Shown here: positions 8,626 to 16,859 of the stretch, one piece after another
Layout of the letters: each line of letters starts with the position of its first letter
How positions within the stretch are numbered: the first letter of the stretch is position 1
DNA from: Pontibacter korlensis
GTDB lineage: Bacteria; Bacteroidota; Bacteroidia; Cytophagales; Hymenobacteraceae
Assembly (NCBI RefSeq): GCF_000973725.1
Contig: NZ_CP009621.1
Span: forward strand, 4,705,001 to 4,769,000
Length of the DNA: 64,000 bases
Direction of reading: 5' to 3'
The notes under the pieces: generated by a model
What the model saw: the letters and a program-made list of their open reading frames with translations, nothing else
What the model was told of the DNA's origin: nothing
Database searches by the model: none
Made by a program: the position numbers and the translations under genes

Positions 8626-9339
8626 TTAATCGTAAATAGTATGCAGTAGATCGTAGCCACCGGAAGCTTTTGGTGCCAAAGCTGCCAATTCGTTGTCTAA
8701 GGAGTCACGAATAATAGAGTCCGTAGTGTTTTTAATCGGGTTCTGACCGTGTGCCGAGTACAGCTCCGTGTTATATACTGCTGTATTCACGTCTTCAGGA
8801 AAAACTATCTGTGTTGTTAGTTTTAAGCTGCTGCCTACATACACCTGGGCGTGTATGTGAGTTACCCTACCGTTATACCAACCGGGATAGATAGAGGCAA
8901 AATGCACCTGGCCATTGGCATCTGTAAATTTTTGCCCTCTACAGAACACGGCTGAAGTGTTGTTTTGTATGCCCAGATAGCCAGAATTTGTATAGCCAGA
9001 GTAGTAGCCATCCTTACCGTAGTGCCAGATATCTACCCGGGCATTGGCAAGTACACTGCTGCTATCACTGGCATTGCGTACCGTAATGGTTATATTCAAT
9101 GGAATTCCCGTTTTACCATCTGTTATACCCTGCCGCTGTGTAGCTGCCCCCCGGCTGTTCTAAAGCGGGTATGGCCCATCAGTCTCTGCGTCTGTTAAGC
9201 CGCAGCTCTCTGAGTCAGTAGTTGTCCCATCTGCAGGGCTTATACTCTCCTCATCCTTGCAGGCATTTGGTACAGGAAGAGCAGCTGCAATTCTTATTAC
9301 GCCCCTTACACTTTTACTTAAAAATTCTTTCCTTTTCAT
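8626..9339 (-). pseudogene. Intradiol ring-cleavage dioxygenase-like protein, reading frame broken
   Basis: The C-terminal 157 residues match the intradiol dioxygenase fold: ARVDIWHYGKDGYYSGY, then TDANGQVHFASIYPGWY, then GRVTHIHAQVY. The Tyr and paired His residues are the expected non-haem iron ligands. Upstream in the same frame lies a piece beginning MKRKEFLSKSVRG and ending ETDGPYPL, which is the usual N-terminus of exported family members with an Ala-rich hydrophobic stretch. A TAG at about 9160 and a locally shifted reading (ALEQPGGSYT in another frame) separate the two pieces, suggesting two compensating small indels. The gene is probably inactive. Its last codon directly abuts the mobile element at 8625, so the extreme C-terminus may have been altered by insertion. 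Confidence 0.75.
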
Positions 9340-9429
9340 ACAGCTGGTTATTGATAGATTATCTATGTTGATCAACTAATGAGCACTATTTGCAGGTAAG
9401 GCAACCGTGTTCTGGTTCTGTTTTATGAA

Positions 9430-12234
9430 TTATCCCTGGGGCTGAGGAAGTCGTCCACCAGCAGGTGGCGGGCCAGGGAAGCTTCTGTCTTGTTGAGGTG
9501 CTTGTTCGCCGCTGAAGTTGCGCAGGTTGTATGTAAAGGTGAGCATAAAGTAGCGCTGCAATGCACTAGACTGCACATCCTCCACGTACTGTGCCGCCAG
9601 GTTCCTCTGCAGGCTCACGTTCTGCTTTAACAGGTCGTTTACACTCAAGCTGATTTCTCCCTGCTGGTTCTTGAACAGCTTTTTGCTGATGCTCATGTTC
9701 CAGAGAAGGTAATTGTTGTCATAACCCTCTGATAGACCTGCGTAGGCCTGCTGGTTAAGCTCGGTGCGGTATACTAAGCCTTTCCAGAAAATCCAGTTAA
9801 GCTTTACATTACTGTTCTGCGTGAAGTAATTGTTGTTTAACTCAGGTTGTAGTGAGTTCTTCACTACATTATAATGAGAGTTGCTGGAAACAGTAAAGTC
9901 TACATTCTCGCTGATGTTGCTGCTCAGCATAAGCCCCAGACCAAAGTTGGGAGAAGAAACATAGCTTAGCTCCCCGTTCGTAAGGCCCGGCGTGCGGATA
10001 TAGCCTACAGTGCCATGCACCCCAAGGTTTGAACTTAGCAGGTTAAGTGGCTTTCCATAGTGAAAAACGGAGCGCACATTCCAATAGCCATTCAGGTTTA
10101 CAGGCTGCGTGAGCTGCTGCCCGGGCTCCAGCACTTGCCCATCAGGAAGCGTGACCTCCTCTCCTTCTGCCCTAATAATGCTGTTGCCAACATAGCTCTG
10201 CGTAATATTTCCAAATAGCCCCACGAAGAAAACCTGGTTCGTTTCCCGGTTAAAGTCTCTCAGGCCCGTCCTGAAGCTGTGCTGGTAGCTTGGCTTTAGT
10301 GCGGTATTACCTCTTGTTAGCTGCAGTGGGTTCGAATTGTCAATAACCTCTTGCAGTTGTTCTACCGCTGGTGCATTTACACTGGTGGAGTAGTTTATAT
10401 CAAAGTTGCGCGTATCCGACAGCTTGTAATCTACCTGAGCATCCGGAAGTATGTTAGCGTAGGTCCTTTTCAGTGTAAAGCTTGTAGGGAACTCCTTGTC
10501 ACTTTGCAGGGTTGCCACCTGGTAGCCAGCTCCTACTCTTATGCGCAAGTTATCCTTGCTGTACTGATAGCCTGTACCAAAGCGCTGTGTCAGGAACTCA
10601 CTCTCGAACTTGTTACTGAGCGTAGTGTCTAACGAAGTATACCCTTGTCCCTCTTCAAACAGCTTGTAGGTTCTCTTGTCAGAATCATTTAGTTGGTTGC
10701 CGATAGTATACTGCAGCTGCAGTTGCCCGTTCTTGCTCAGCGGCTCCGTATAGGCTACCTCTCCTGACCAGGTTAATCCTGCTCTATCCAGTTTTACCTG
10801 CTGGTCCTGGCTAACATCCCCGTTGTTGCCCCTGTAGTAGATAGTGTTGGCTAGCAGTGAGCTTTCACCATCTGTGGCACTCACACTGGTGTTTAGTGTG
10901 GTAGAGATAGTGCGCCCTGGCATGCCGAATTTGTGACTGAAGTATAAGCTGTTTTTAAGTGTATAGCTTAGATTATCAGAAGCAGTCTGGTTCTGCGTCT
11001 CATTAATTAGACCATTATCGTTTAGCGTGGTAGCCGCTATATTTTCGTTAAGGTTCCGCTGCTGAACAGTCAGGCTAGGCGTTAATAGCAGACGGTTATT
11101 CTCGTTGAGTTTATAGTCCAGGCGCAGGTTGAACTGGTGGTCTGTTGTGTGGATATTGCTCAGGTTGTTCTCTGTATATACACGTCCTGAGTCAGCCGCT
11201 AAAATGTACTGCTGTATCCGATACTGGTTATTCTCAATATCCCTCTCAGTGAATTTGTAGTTGCCGGATACCTCAAGCTTATCGCCCCACATATCGCTGT
11301 AGTTCAGGCCAAAGGTGTTGGTAGAGATTAACCCGGTGGTGGTGGTGCCACCAAAAGGCGGACGGCGCCCCCTCATGCCACCACCAGGTGTCTCACCCAC
11401 TGAGAAATCTAACATGTTAATATTGTTGGTTAGCCCGGTCACAGTAAGTCTTCTGTCACCATTAAAGAAGTTAAGGCTGGCCCCCAGCATGTAGCGATCA
11501 TCGGTGCCGTAGCCTGCAGAGGCTTTGCCAAAAGCACCATTCCTGCTGTTCGGTTTGGTAACAATATTGATTGTCTTTAGCTCATTGCCATCATTCACGC
11601 CTGTTAGCTCAGCCTGATCGCTTTTCTTATCAAAGATCTCGATGTTGGCAATTACATCGGCAGGAAGGTTACGCAAGGCCGTACCAGGATCATCACCAAA
11701 GAAGCGTTTACCATCTACCAATACCTGTTTCACATCCTCACCTTGTGCCTGTATGGCCCCATTCTGGATAGTGATGCCTGGCATTTTCTGAACAAGGTCT
11801 TCAGCACTGGCATCAGGAGTTGTTTTGAAGGCTCCCGCATTAAAGGATGTTGTATCGCCTTTCTGATCCCCTAACGGCACCCGCCCTACTACCTGTACTT
11901 CTTTGATGGTTGTGCTGCTTTCCTCCAGCTCCAGTACACCTAGGTTTACCGTGTTTTGCTGCACTAAAACCTTTTTCTCTAGTGGCTTAAAACCTAGGTA
12001 GTTCACTTCTACCATGTACATACCAGGTACCACATTCGAAAACCTGAAAGCTCCCGCTACATCTGTAGCTACACCAGTGCTCGAATCGTAGGTTATCCGT
12101 TTCAACACCACACTGGCACCCGGCAGTGCTGATTTATCTTGTGCACTTTGTACGGTGCCAAATACCGTAGCGCCCTGTGCATATAACTGAGAAGCGGTAA
12201 AGAGGGCAAATATGAATAAGAATAGTCTTTGCAT
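9430..12234 (-). CDS. Outer membrane beta-barrel protein with carboxypeptidase-like plug domain (TonB-receptor-like)
   Basis: About 934 residues from the preferred start. The signal peptide is MQRLFLFIFALFTASQLYAQ. A carboxypeptidase-regulatory-like beta-sandwich follows (GTVQSAQDKSALPGASV, then a YLGFKPLEKKV strand). Next is a plug-like domain with PDASAEDLVQKMPGI and VKQVLVDGKRFFGDDP, and then a long beta-barrel of alternating aromatic strands. The C-terminus is a Pro-rich tail. It should sit in the outer membrane; the cargo is unknown. The longer open frame begins 45 bases upstream, but the signal peptide argues for 12234. A LytS/LytTR pair lies upstream in the same direction, with a terminator between, so co-regulation is plausible but not by simple read-through. 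Confidence 0.85.
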   Translation of the reverse strand: MQRLFLFIFALFTASQLYAQGATVFGTVQSAQDKSALPGASVVLKRITYDSSTGVATDVAGAFRFSNVVPGMYMVEVNYLGFKPLEKKVLVQQNTVNLGVLELEESSTTIKEVQVVGRVPLGDQKGDTTSFNAGAFKTTPDASAEDLVQKMPGITIQNGAIQAQGEDVKQVLVDGKRFFGDDPGTALRNLPADVIANIEIFDKKSDQAELTGVNDGNELKTINIVTKPNSRNGAFGKASAGYGTDDRYMLGASLNFFNGDRRLTVTGLTNNINMLDFSVGETPGGGMRGRRPPFGGTTTTGLISTNTFGLNYSDMWGDKLEVSGNYKFTERDIENNQYRIQQYILAADSGRVYTENNLSNIHTTDHQFNLRLDYKLNENNRLLLTPSLTVQQRNLNENIAATTLNDNGLINETQNQTASDNLSYTLKNSLYFSHKFGMPGRTISTTLNTSVSATDGESSLLANTIYYRGNNGDVSQDQQVKLDRAGLTWSGEVAYTEPLSKNGQLQLQYTIGNQLNDSDKRTYKLFEEGQGYTSLDTTLSNKFESEFLTQRFGTGYQYSKDNLRIRVGAGYQVATLQSDKEFPTSFTLKRTYANILPDAQVDYKLSDTRNFDINYSTSVNAPAVEQLQEVIDNSNPLQLTRGNTALKPSYQHSFRTGLRDFNRETNQVFFVGLFGNITQSYVGNSIIRAEGEEVTLPDGQVLEPGQQLTQPVNLNGYWNVRSVFHYGKPLNLLSSNLGVHGTVGYIRTPGLTNGELSYVSSPNFGLGLMLSSNISENVDFTVSSNSHYNVVKNSLQPELNNNYFTQNSNVKLNWIFWKGLVYRTELNQQAYAGLSEGYDNNYLLWNMSISKKLFKNQQGEISLSVNDLLKQNVSLQRNLAAQYVEDVQSSALQRYFMLTFTYNLRNFSGEQAPQQDRSFPGPPPAGGRLPQPQG

Positions 12235-12442
12235 AGCAAATTGGTTAGATGAAGTTCTTTCTCTCAATCTGATAAGCAAAGGTTATGTATCTGACACTTC
12301 GTTATTATGAAAAGCAAACTGAGACGGGCAAAGCCACAGGCGAAGCGGACAATTGCGACTTGACGAAGAAGGAAACATTATGGCAGGCATAGCGCCATTG
12401 TGCCCGCACGTTATAGATGATAGCAGGGCAAATACCATTAAA

Positions 12443-12474
12443 AAGGCCTTCTACTGAGGATCAGCGAAGGCCTT
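12443..12474 (-). terminator. Terminator after the LytTR regulator gene
   Basis: AAGGCCTTC and its complement GAAGGCCTT enclose a 14-base loop, and the minus-strand reading ends in a T-run. It lies 40 bases beyond the response-regulator stop. Confidence 0.75.
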
Positions 12475-12513
12475 CATACTTGTTTTGATATGTGCGTATA
12501 TAGCAGGCTTACC

Positions 12514-13275
12514 TTACTGGTTTGCCAGCCAATCCAGAAACTTCGGACTCTTGGCTTTGCTTACAATCACTTCGTCCTGAAAAGGAATGGTTAATGCCAC
12601 ATGCAGCTTGCGGCCAAAGTATTGAGAGGCTTCTTTTACAGCTTTATGGTTAACCAGGTACTGCCGGTTCGCCCTGAAGAATTGTGGCGCCAGCATACTC
12701 TCCAGTTCATCTAAAGTGTGGTTGACAACATAACTTTTACCATCAAAGCACACTACCCGCGTTAGTTGGTTCTCCACGTAACTGATAGCAATCTCTGCTA
12801 CTGGTAAGGGAATAATTTTATCGCGCTGGTATACAAGTATAGAACTGCGTTTTTGGCTCAGCCTATTCTCAAAAAGGTCGAGTATGTTTTTTATCGATGG
12901 CTCGGGTTTGGAAAGGTTTTGCTGCAGTTTTTTATACTTCTGCAGTGTTTCATTAATGGAAGCCGACGAAAATGGCTTCAGTACGTAATCGATGCCGTTG
13001 GCCTTGAAAGCATCCAAGGCATAAGCATCATAAGCAGTGCAGAAAACAACAGGTGTAGAAGTAGGCACAGCCTTAAAAATCTCGAAACTGAGACCATCGC
13101 CTAACTGAATATCTGAAAAAATAAGATCAGGAAACTCATTCACCTGGAAGTATGCTACAGCGCTCTTCACTGAAGCAAGAACAGCCTCAATCTCTATAGC
13201 ACTATCCACCTGCTGCAGGGTTTCTGCCAGGTCCTCAGCCGTAAGCGGCTCATCTTCTATAATAACAATTCTCAC
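12514..13275 (-). CDS. LytTR-family response regulator
   Basis: A 253-residue two-component regulator. The receiver domain shows the acidic pocket E7-D8-E9 in IIEDEP, the phospho-acceptor D55 in LIFSDIQLGDG, the conserved Thr in VVFCTAYDAYA and the Lys in YVLKPFS. A linker is followed by a LytTR DNA-binding domain from about residue 145, with FFRANRQYLVNH and its usual strands. It would bind promoter DNA as a phosphorylation-dependent dimer. Its start overlaps the upstream histidine-kinase stop by four bases (translational coupling), so the pair is certain to be one operon. The output genes are unknown; the adjacent barrel protein is the obvious candidate. Confidence 0.92.
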   Translation of the reverse strand: MRIVIIEDEPLTAEDLAETLQQVDSAIEIEAVLASVKSAVAYFQVNEFPDLIFSDIQLGDGLSFEIFKAVPTSTPVVFCTAYDAYALDAFKANGIDYVLKPFSSASINETLQKYKKLQQNLSKPEPSIKNILDLFENRLSQKRSSILVYQRDKIIPLPVAEIAISYVENQLTRVVCFDGKSYVVNHTLDELESMLAPQFFRANRQYLVNHKAVKEASQYFGRKLHVALTIPFQDEVIVSKAKSPKFLDWLANQ

Positions 13276-14372
13276 TTGCTCAATATTGGTAGCTGTACCG
13301 AAAAGTACTTCTCTGTATCGAAAATGGCAATATCCTTCTCAGATAGTACCATATAGCGCTCCCTCAGGTTTTTCAGGCCTATGCCAGAAGAAGGCTCACT
13401 TATAGACTTTGCTTTTTTGTTGTTGCGCACTTCCAGGTAGCCGTCATCATTATAGCTGATATAAATATAGAGCGGCTCTTCCACAGTAAAACCATTGTGT
13501 TTGATGGCATTCTCAGCCAGCAACTGCAGCGAAAATATAGGCACAAACGCTGTCTCAAGCAGTTCTTCAGGAACATCAATCTCATAGTGAAAAGCATTTT
13601 TGAAGCGTACTTTCTGCATCTCCAGATAGTCTACACACAACTTCAGCTCATCCCGTAGCGCAATTGTATCGCGGCTGCCAGGAGTTAACGAAGCTCGCAA
13701 AAACTCTGATAAACGCACCAGGTACTCCTCAGCTTCAAGGGGGCGCCTTTTAATGAGTGTCTTGAGTGTGTTCAGGGAGTTAAACAAAAAGTGTGGCTGC
13801 AATTGATGTTTCAGGTGTTGGTGCTGCGCCTGAATACTGCTCATTTTAAGCTGGGCATTCTCCAGCTCCACCAAGGCCTTCTTCCGCTGCAACACAACAA
13901 GGTCCAGCATAACCAGCACAATGGTGTTGTTGGTTAAACCGGCAATAAAAGGAATAAACAAAACCCTACCGTAGTGGTATGGGTTCGGGGCAAAATACCC
14001 AAGCACAAGATAATACGAGCTGATGAGAGCAAACATCAGCACATAGCTTGTAATATAGCGCAACACACTTTTAGTCTGCTCCTTTGCCCTGAATGCCTGA
14101 AACCTGGCGTAGAGGAATATGTTCATGATCCACAAGGTCAGCATCAACACAGTGGTTACAACAATGCCTATGCTGTGGCCTTTTGGTGCACCTCCCCGCA
14201 TTGCTCTCATCACACTTTCGGGTGCTCCCGGACCAGGACGTGGTGGCGGCGGCATAAAAGGATTATGGGAAGAGAGCAGGTTTGGCAGCATACTAAACAC
14301 GCCAAAGAATACTGAAGTAATCAGGGCTACAATTAGTAGCTCCTGTATATAGTTGTTCTGTTTTTGAATCAT
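13272..14372 (-). CDS. LytS/YehU-type sensor histidine kinase
   Basis: A 366-residue membrane kinase from the preferred ATG. Four hydrophobic segments occupy roughly the first 165 residues, with a Pro-rich loop PFMPPPPRPGPG after the first. The His_kinase domain carries the phospho-accepting His in KHQLQPHFLFNSLNTL, followed by RLSEFLRASL, and a GHKL ATPase region with the N-box LLAENAIKHNG and the G-box SSGIGLKNLRERY. This is the short LytS/AgrC-like architecture that pairs with LytTR regulators. An in-frame ATG 33 bases upstream is possible, but its extra residues are polar. The stop overlaps the regulator's start by four bases. Confidence 0.9.
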   Translation of the reverse strand: MIQKQNNYIQELLIVALITSVFFGVFSMLPNLLSSHNPFMPPPPRPGPGAPESVMRAMRGGAPKGHSIGIVVTTVLMLTLWIMNIFLYARFQAFRAKEQTKSVLRYITSYVLMFALISSYYLVLGYFAPNPYHYGRVLFIPFIAGLTNNTIVLVMLDLVVLQRKKALVELENAQLKMSSIQAQHQHLKHQLQPHFLFNSLNTLKTLIKRRPLEAEEYLVRLSEFLRASLTPGSRDTIALRDELKLCVDYLEMQKVRFKNAFHYEIDVPEELLETAFVPIFSLQLLAENAIKHNGFTVEEPLYIYISYNDDGYLEVRNNKKAKSISEPSSGIGLKNLRERYMVLSEKDIAIFDTEKYFSVQLPILSK

Positions 14373-14657
14373 GTTCTTATGCCAGTTGCTCTGTCTTAGC
14401 CCCAATCATATTTAATCTTCACTTTTAATCTACATTGAAATCTCGTTTTAAAAGCTGCACTAGCTTTTTGATACTGCTAAAGATATGAAATTGGAATAAG
14501 CTTAGACTTTCTCCCCCACCCTTACATAAAGAGAAGCCTAACCAGAAGCCAGGCTCTCAGTATACTAAGTCAAATATGAAAAACTTTCTTAAAGCTATCC
14601 TGTCTACTGCTACCTGCACGGCTCCTACACAGGAGCAGTACCACTGGACTGTATTTT

Positions 14658-15677
14658 TTAATCTTGGCTAAAGATGGTAGGATCAAACTGCCACAGATCA
14701 TCAAAGCGGTAAGTTGAGCTTTGGCCGGTGGTTATGTATCCAAAACCTCCAAGAGCAAAGCCTACAGCTCCTTCTCTAGCACTTCCCTCAAAAGAATATC
14801 TTTCTACCCAAAGGTCTCCTAAAGGCTCATACTCCCACACATCTGCCAGAGCGGAGCCGTTAGATCCGCCAACTACAAATACTCTGTTATTTATTACTAA
14901 GGTAACTGCAGATGTTCTTGGAGATGGGTAATCCTCATTTTCACGATCATTTTCATCCAGGCTCTTGAGTTTTCTCCAGGAGTCGTTAACCGGATCGTAC
15001 TCTAAAAAGTCTGACTGGAATTGCCCGTTGTTGATACCCCCACCTATATAGCCTTTACCATCATAAGTAAAAGCGAAGGCATTCAGTCTTTTCGCTCCAC
15101 CCAGGCCTACTCGTTCCTGCCACTGACCGGTGGCAGGGTCGTACTGCCAAAAGTCCTTTTGGTAGTTACCATCATATCCTGCTCCAACATAACCTTTGTT
15201 ATCTATTGATAAGGCTACGGCACCATAGCGGGCAGAACCAGGAAAATCAGCTATCTGTGTCCAGGTGTCAGTTTGCGGATCATACTCCCAGAAGTCGCGA
15301 AGGTGATTCACGCCATCGAAGCCTGTGCCAACGTAGCCCTTACCATTGGCGGTAAAGCTTACTGCCAGGTTTCTGGCCGTACCCGGAAAAGAGGCTTTCC
15401 TGATCCAGGAGCCTTTGTTGGAGTCGTACTGCCAAAAATCGGTGAGGCGCTGGTTGCCGTCGAAACCTGTGCCCACATACGCCATGTCGCCAATTGTAAA
15501 AGCAACAGCACCGCTCCTGGAAACACCCGCAAAGTCAGAGGCTTTTTGCCAATCACCCAGCAGGTCTGTCGTATCCTCGTCGGAGTCGCAAGAGGTAAAG
15601 GCGCCTAATAGCAAAGCAATGGTCAGGCAACGCATAAGTTGCAGCTTGAGCCGCGTAGAGTACTTGTTAATTCTCAT
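14658..15677 (-). CDS. Kelch-repeat surface lipoprotein
   Basis: A 339-residue protein with a lipoprotein signal peptide: a hydrophobic stretch ends LLGAFTSC-DSDEDTT, where Cys is the likely lipidated residue. The rest consists of about six Kelch-type blades of some 47-50 residues with a shared core: a GYVGTGFDG-type strand, then a DFWQYDP-type turn and a (S/T)W.(R/Q)(K/I)A.FPG strand. This forms a beta-propeller. Such proteins bind partners or glycans at the cell surface in Bacteroidota; no enzyme motif is visible. It stands alone, transcribed in the same direction as its neighbours. The repetition of GTGFDG and FPG(S/T)AR along the protein is strong enough to be seen by eye. Confidence 0.88.
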   Translation of the reverse strand: MRINKYSTRLKLQLMRCLTIALLLGAFTSCDSDEDTTDLLGDWQKASDFAGVSRSGAVAFTIGDMAYVGTGFDGNQRLTDFWQYDSNKGSWIRKASFPGTARNLAVSFTANGKGYVGTGFDGVNHLRDFWEYDPQTDTWTQIADFPGSARYGAVALSIDNKGYVGAGYDGNYQKDFWQYDPATGQWQERVGLGGAKRLNAFAFTYDGKGYIGGGINNGQFQSDFLEYDPVNDSWRKLKSLDENDRENEDYPSPRTSAVTLVINNRVFVVGGSNGSALADVWEYEPLGDLWVERYSFEGSAREGAVGFALGGFGYITTGQSSTYRFDDLWQFDPTIFSQD

Positions 15678-15868
15678 GATCTATATAATTCTTGTGTGTT
15701 TTGTGGTAGTGCACCGGGTAAATCTCAGAAGTATAGCCTGAGCCATTTTTACCTTTTGCCTCCGGAGCAAAGTTGCCTGATGCCGCAGCCTCCTACAATT
15801 CCTTACAACCTGAAGCGGGCAATAAACTAAGTGAGCCGTACAAACCAGCACTTGAGCAACGGAGGCAG

Positions 15869-16501
15869 CTAGTGTTCATAGCCAGTGTTGTCAATAAAAA
15901 ACCTGTTGTACTTGCGCTTCTCCTCAAGTTCCTGCTCCTGCTTCTGTTTTTCCTGCAGTTCTTCAAGCATGCGTAGTTCTTTTCCCTCTCTGGAGAACAG
16001 GCTGTACATAGCACCAATAGGAGAACCTACAGTAAGTGAGGGGGAAGAAAGGGTAGCTGTCTCCGTTTTGGGAGCGTAAGCAGGATTTTTAACATGGTTA
16101 GGAGCTTTCTCTCTCCTTCCGTAGTTTCGCATCAGGTGCTCCAATGAGGGCAAGCCAGTTACTTCCACCTCAGGCAGTTTAACACTGACTTCTTCAAGCC
16201 TGATCGTCACTAACGCTTCGTTAGCAGTACTTAACTGTTCTACACGATGCACTACAGACCTATAGCCAACTGAGCGTATCAGCAGGCTATCACCCAAAGC
16301 AGCTTGTATCAGAAACATGCCTTCATGATCTGCAATAGTAGCCTTCTGAGAGGACATATTGATAACACTTGCTCCTTCTGCTGCTATCTGCTTGTCAGCT
16401 TCTATCACCTTACCTAACAAGTAACCACCATCTTGTGCAGCTACGCCTGTATAAACCAATGAAAGCATTCCTATAGTGACAGCAAGTATGAAGTGCTTCA
16501 T
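15869..16501 (-). CDS. Secreted carboxypeptidase-regulatory-like domain protein
   Basis: A 210-residue exported protein. The signal peptide is MKHFILAVTIGMLSLVYTGVAAQ. Residues about 25-105 form a CarboxypepD_reg-like beta-sandwich, recognisable by GKVIEADKQIAAEGASV, then ATIADHEGMFLI and SLLIRSVGYRSVVH. The C-terminal third contains a charged segment ELQEKQKQEQELEEKRKYN that should be helical. Proteins of this layout are common in Bacteroidota and their functions are mostly unknown. It lacks a barrel, so it is not a truncated TonB receptor of ordinary size, but the domain is the same as that at the N-terminus of those receptors. Confidence 0.75.
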   Translation of the reverse strand: MKHFILAVTIGMLSLVYTGVAAQDGGYLLGKVIEADKQIAAEGASVINMSSQKATIADHEGMFLIQAALGDSLLIRSVGYRSVVHRVEQLSTANEALVTIRLEEVSVKLPEVEVTGLPSLEHLMRNYGRREKAPNHVKNPAYAPKTETATLSSPSLTVGSPIGAMYSLFSREGKELRMLEELQEKQKQEQELEEKRKYNRFFIDNTGYEH

Positions 16502-16859
16502 TGATAAAGTATAAGTGATTGATTAAGCTGAAGCAAAGGTGGGCTACGCAGCCACGATAGCCAACAGAAAATACTTTGAAGCGGGCAAAAGAGGTTGTGA
16601 GGCAGGCACAACTTCGCAATAGCAGAACAAGCAGATTTAAACAGCAACCTGTAACACAGGGTATTCTCAAACTTCTCCTGATGTTCATTGTTATGCTATA
16701 ACTTGTTAATCAGCGGCTTATAGTTTTTCATCGAATTTTAGCTGTTCATAGGTTATATTTGCTCAACTTAAAGCACTGCAAATCGTAAGGCGTTTTAAGC
16801 CAAATTATATCCTGACAGCAAAGCAGGAACAGAAATGTGTTCCGACTAACATAGTTTTA
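16502..16859. other. Intergenic region between divergent genes
   Basis: 358 bases between the divergent carboxypeptidase-like gene and the first PAS kinase. It holds a good promoter for the kinase (16754-16761) and otherwise nothing I can support. A small open frame on the minus strand has no coding character. Confidence 0.6.
16754..16761 (+). promoter_or_regulatory. Bacteroidota-type -7 element upstream of the PAS kinase
   Basis: TATATTTG fits the TAnnTTTG consensus exactly and lies about 100 bases before the kinase start. The upstream -33 region is AT-rich without a clean TTG, so the match rests on the -7 box. Confidence 0.5.
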
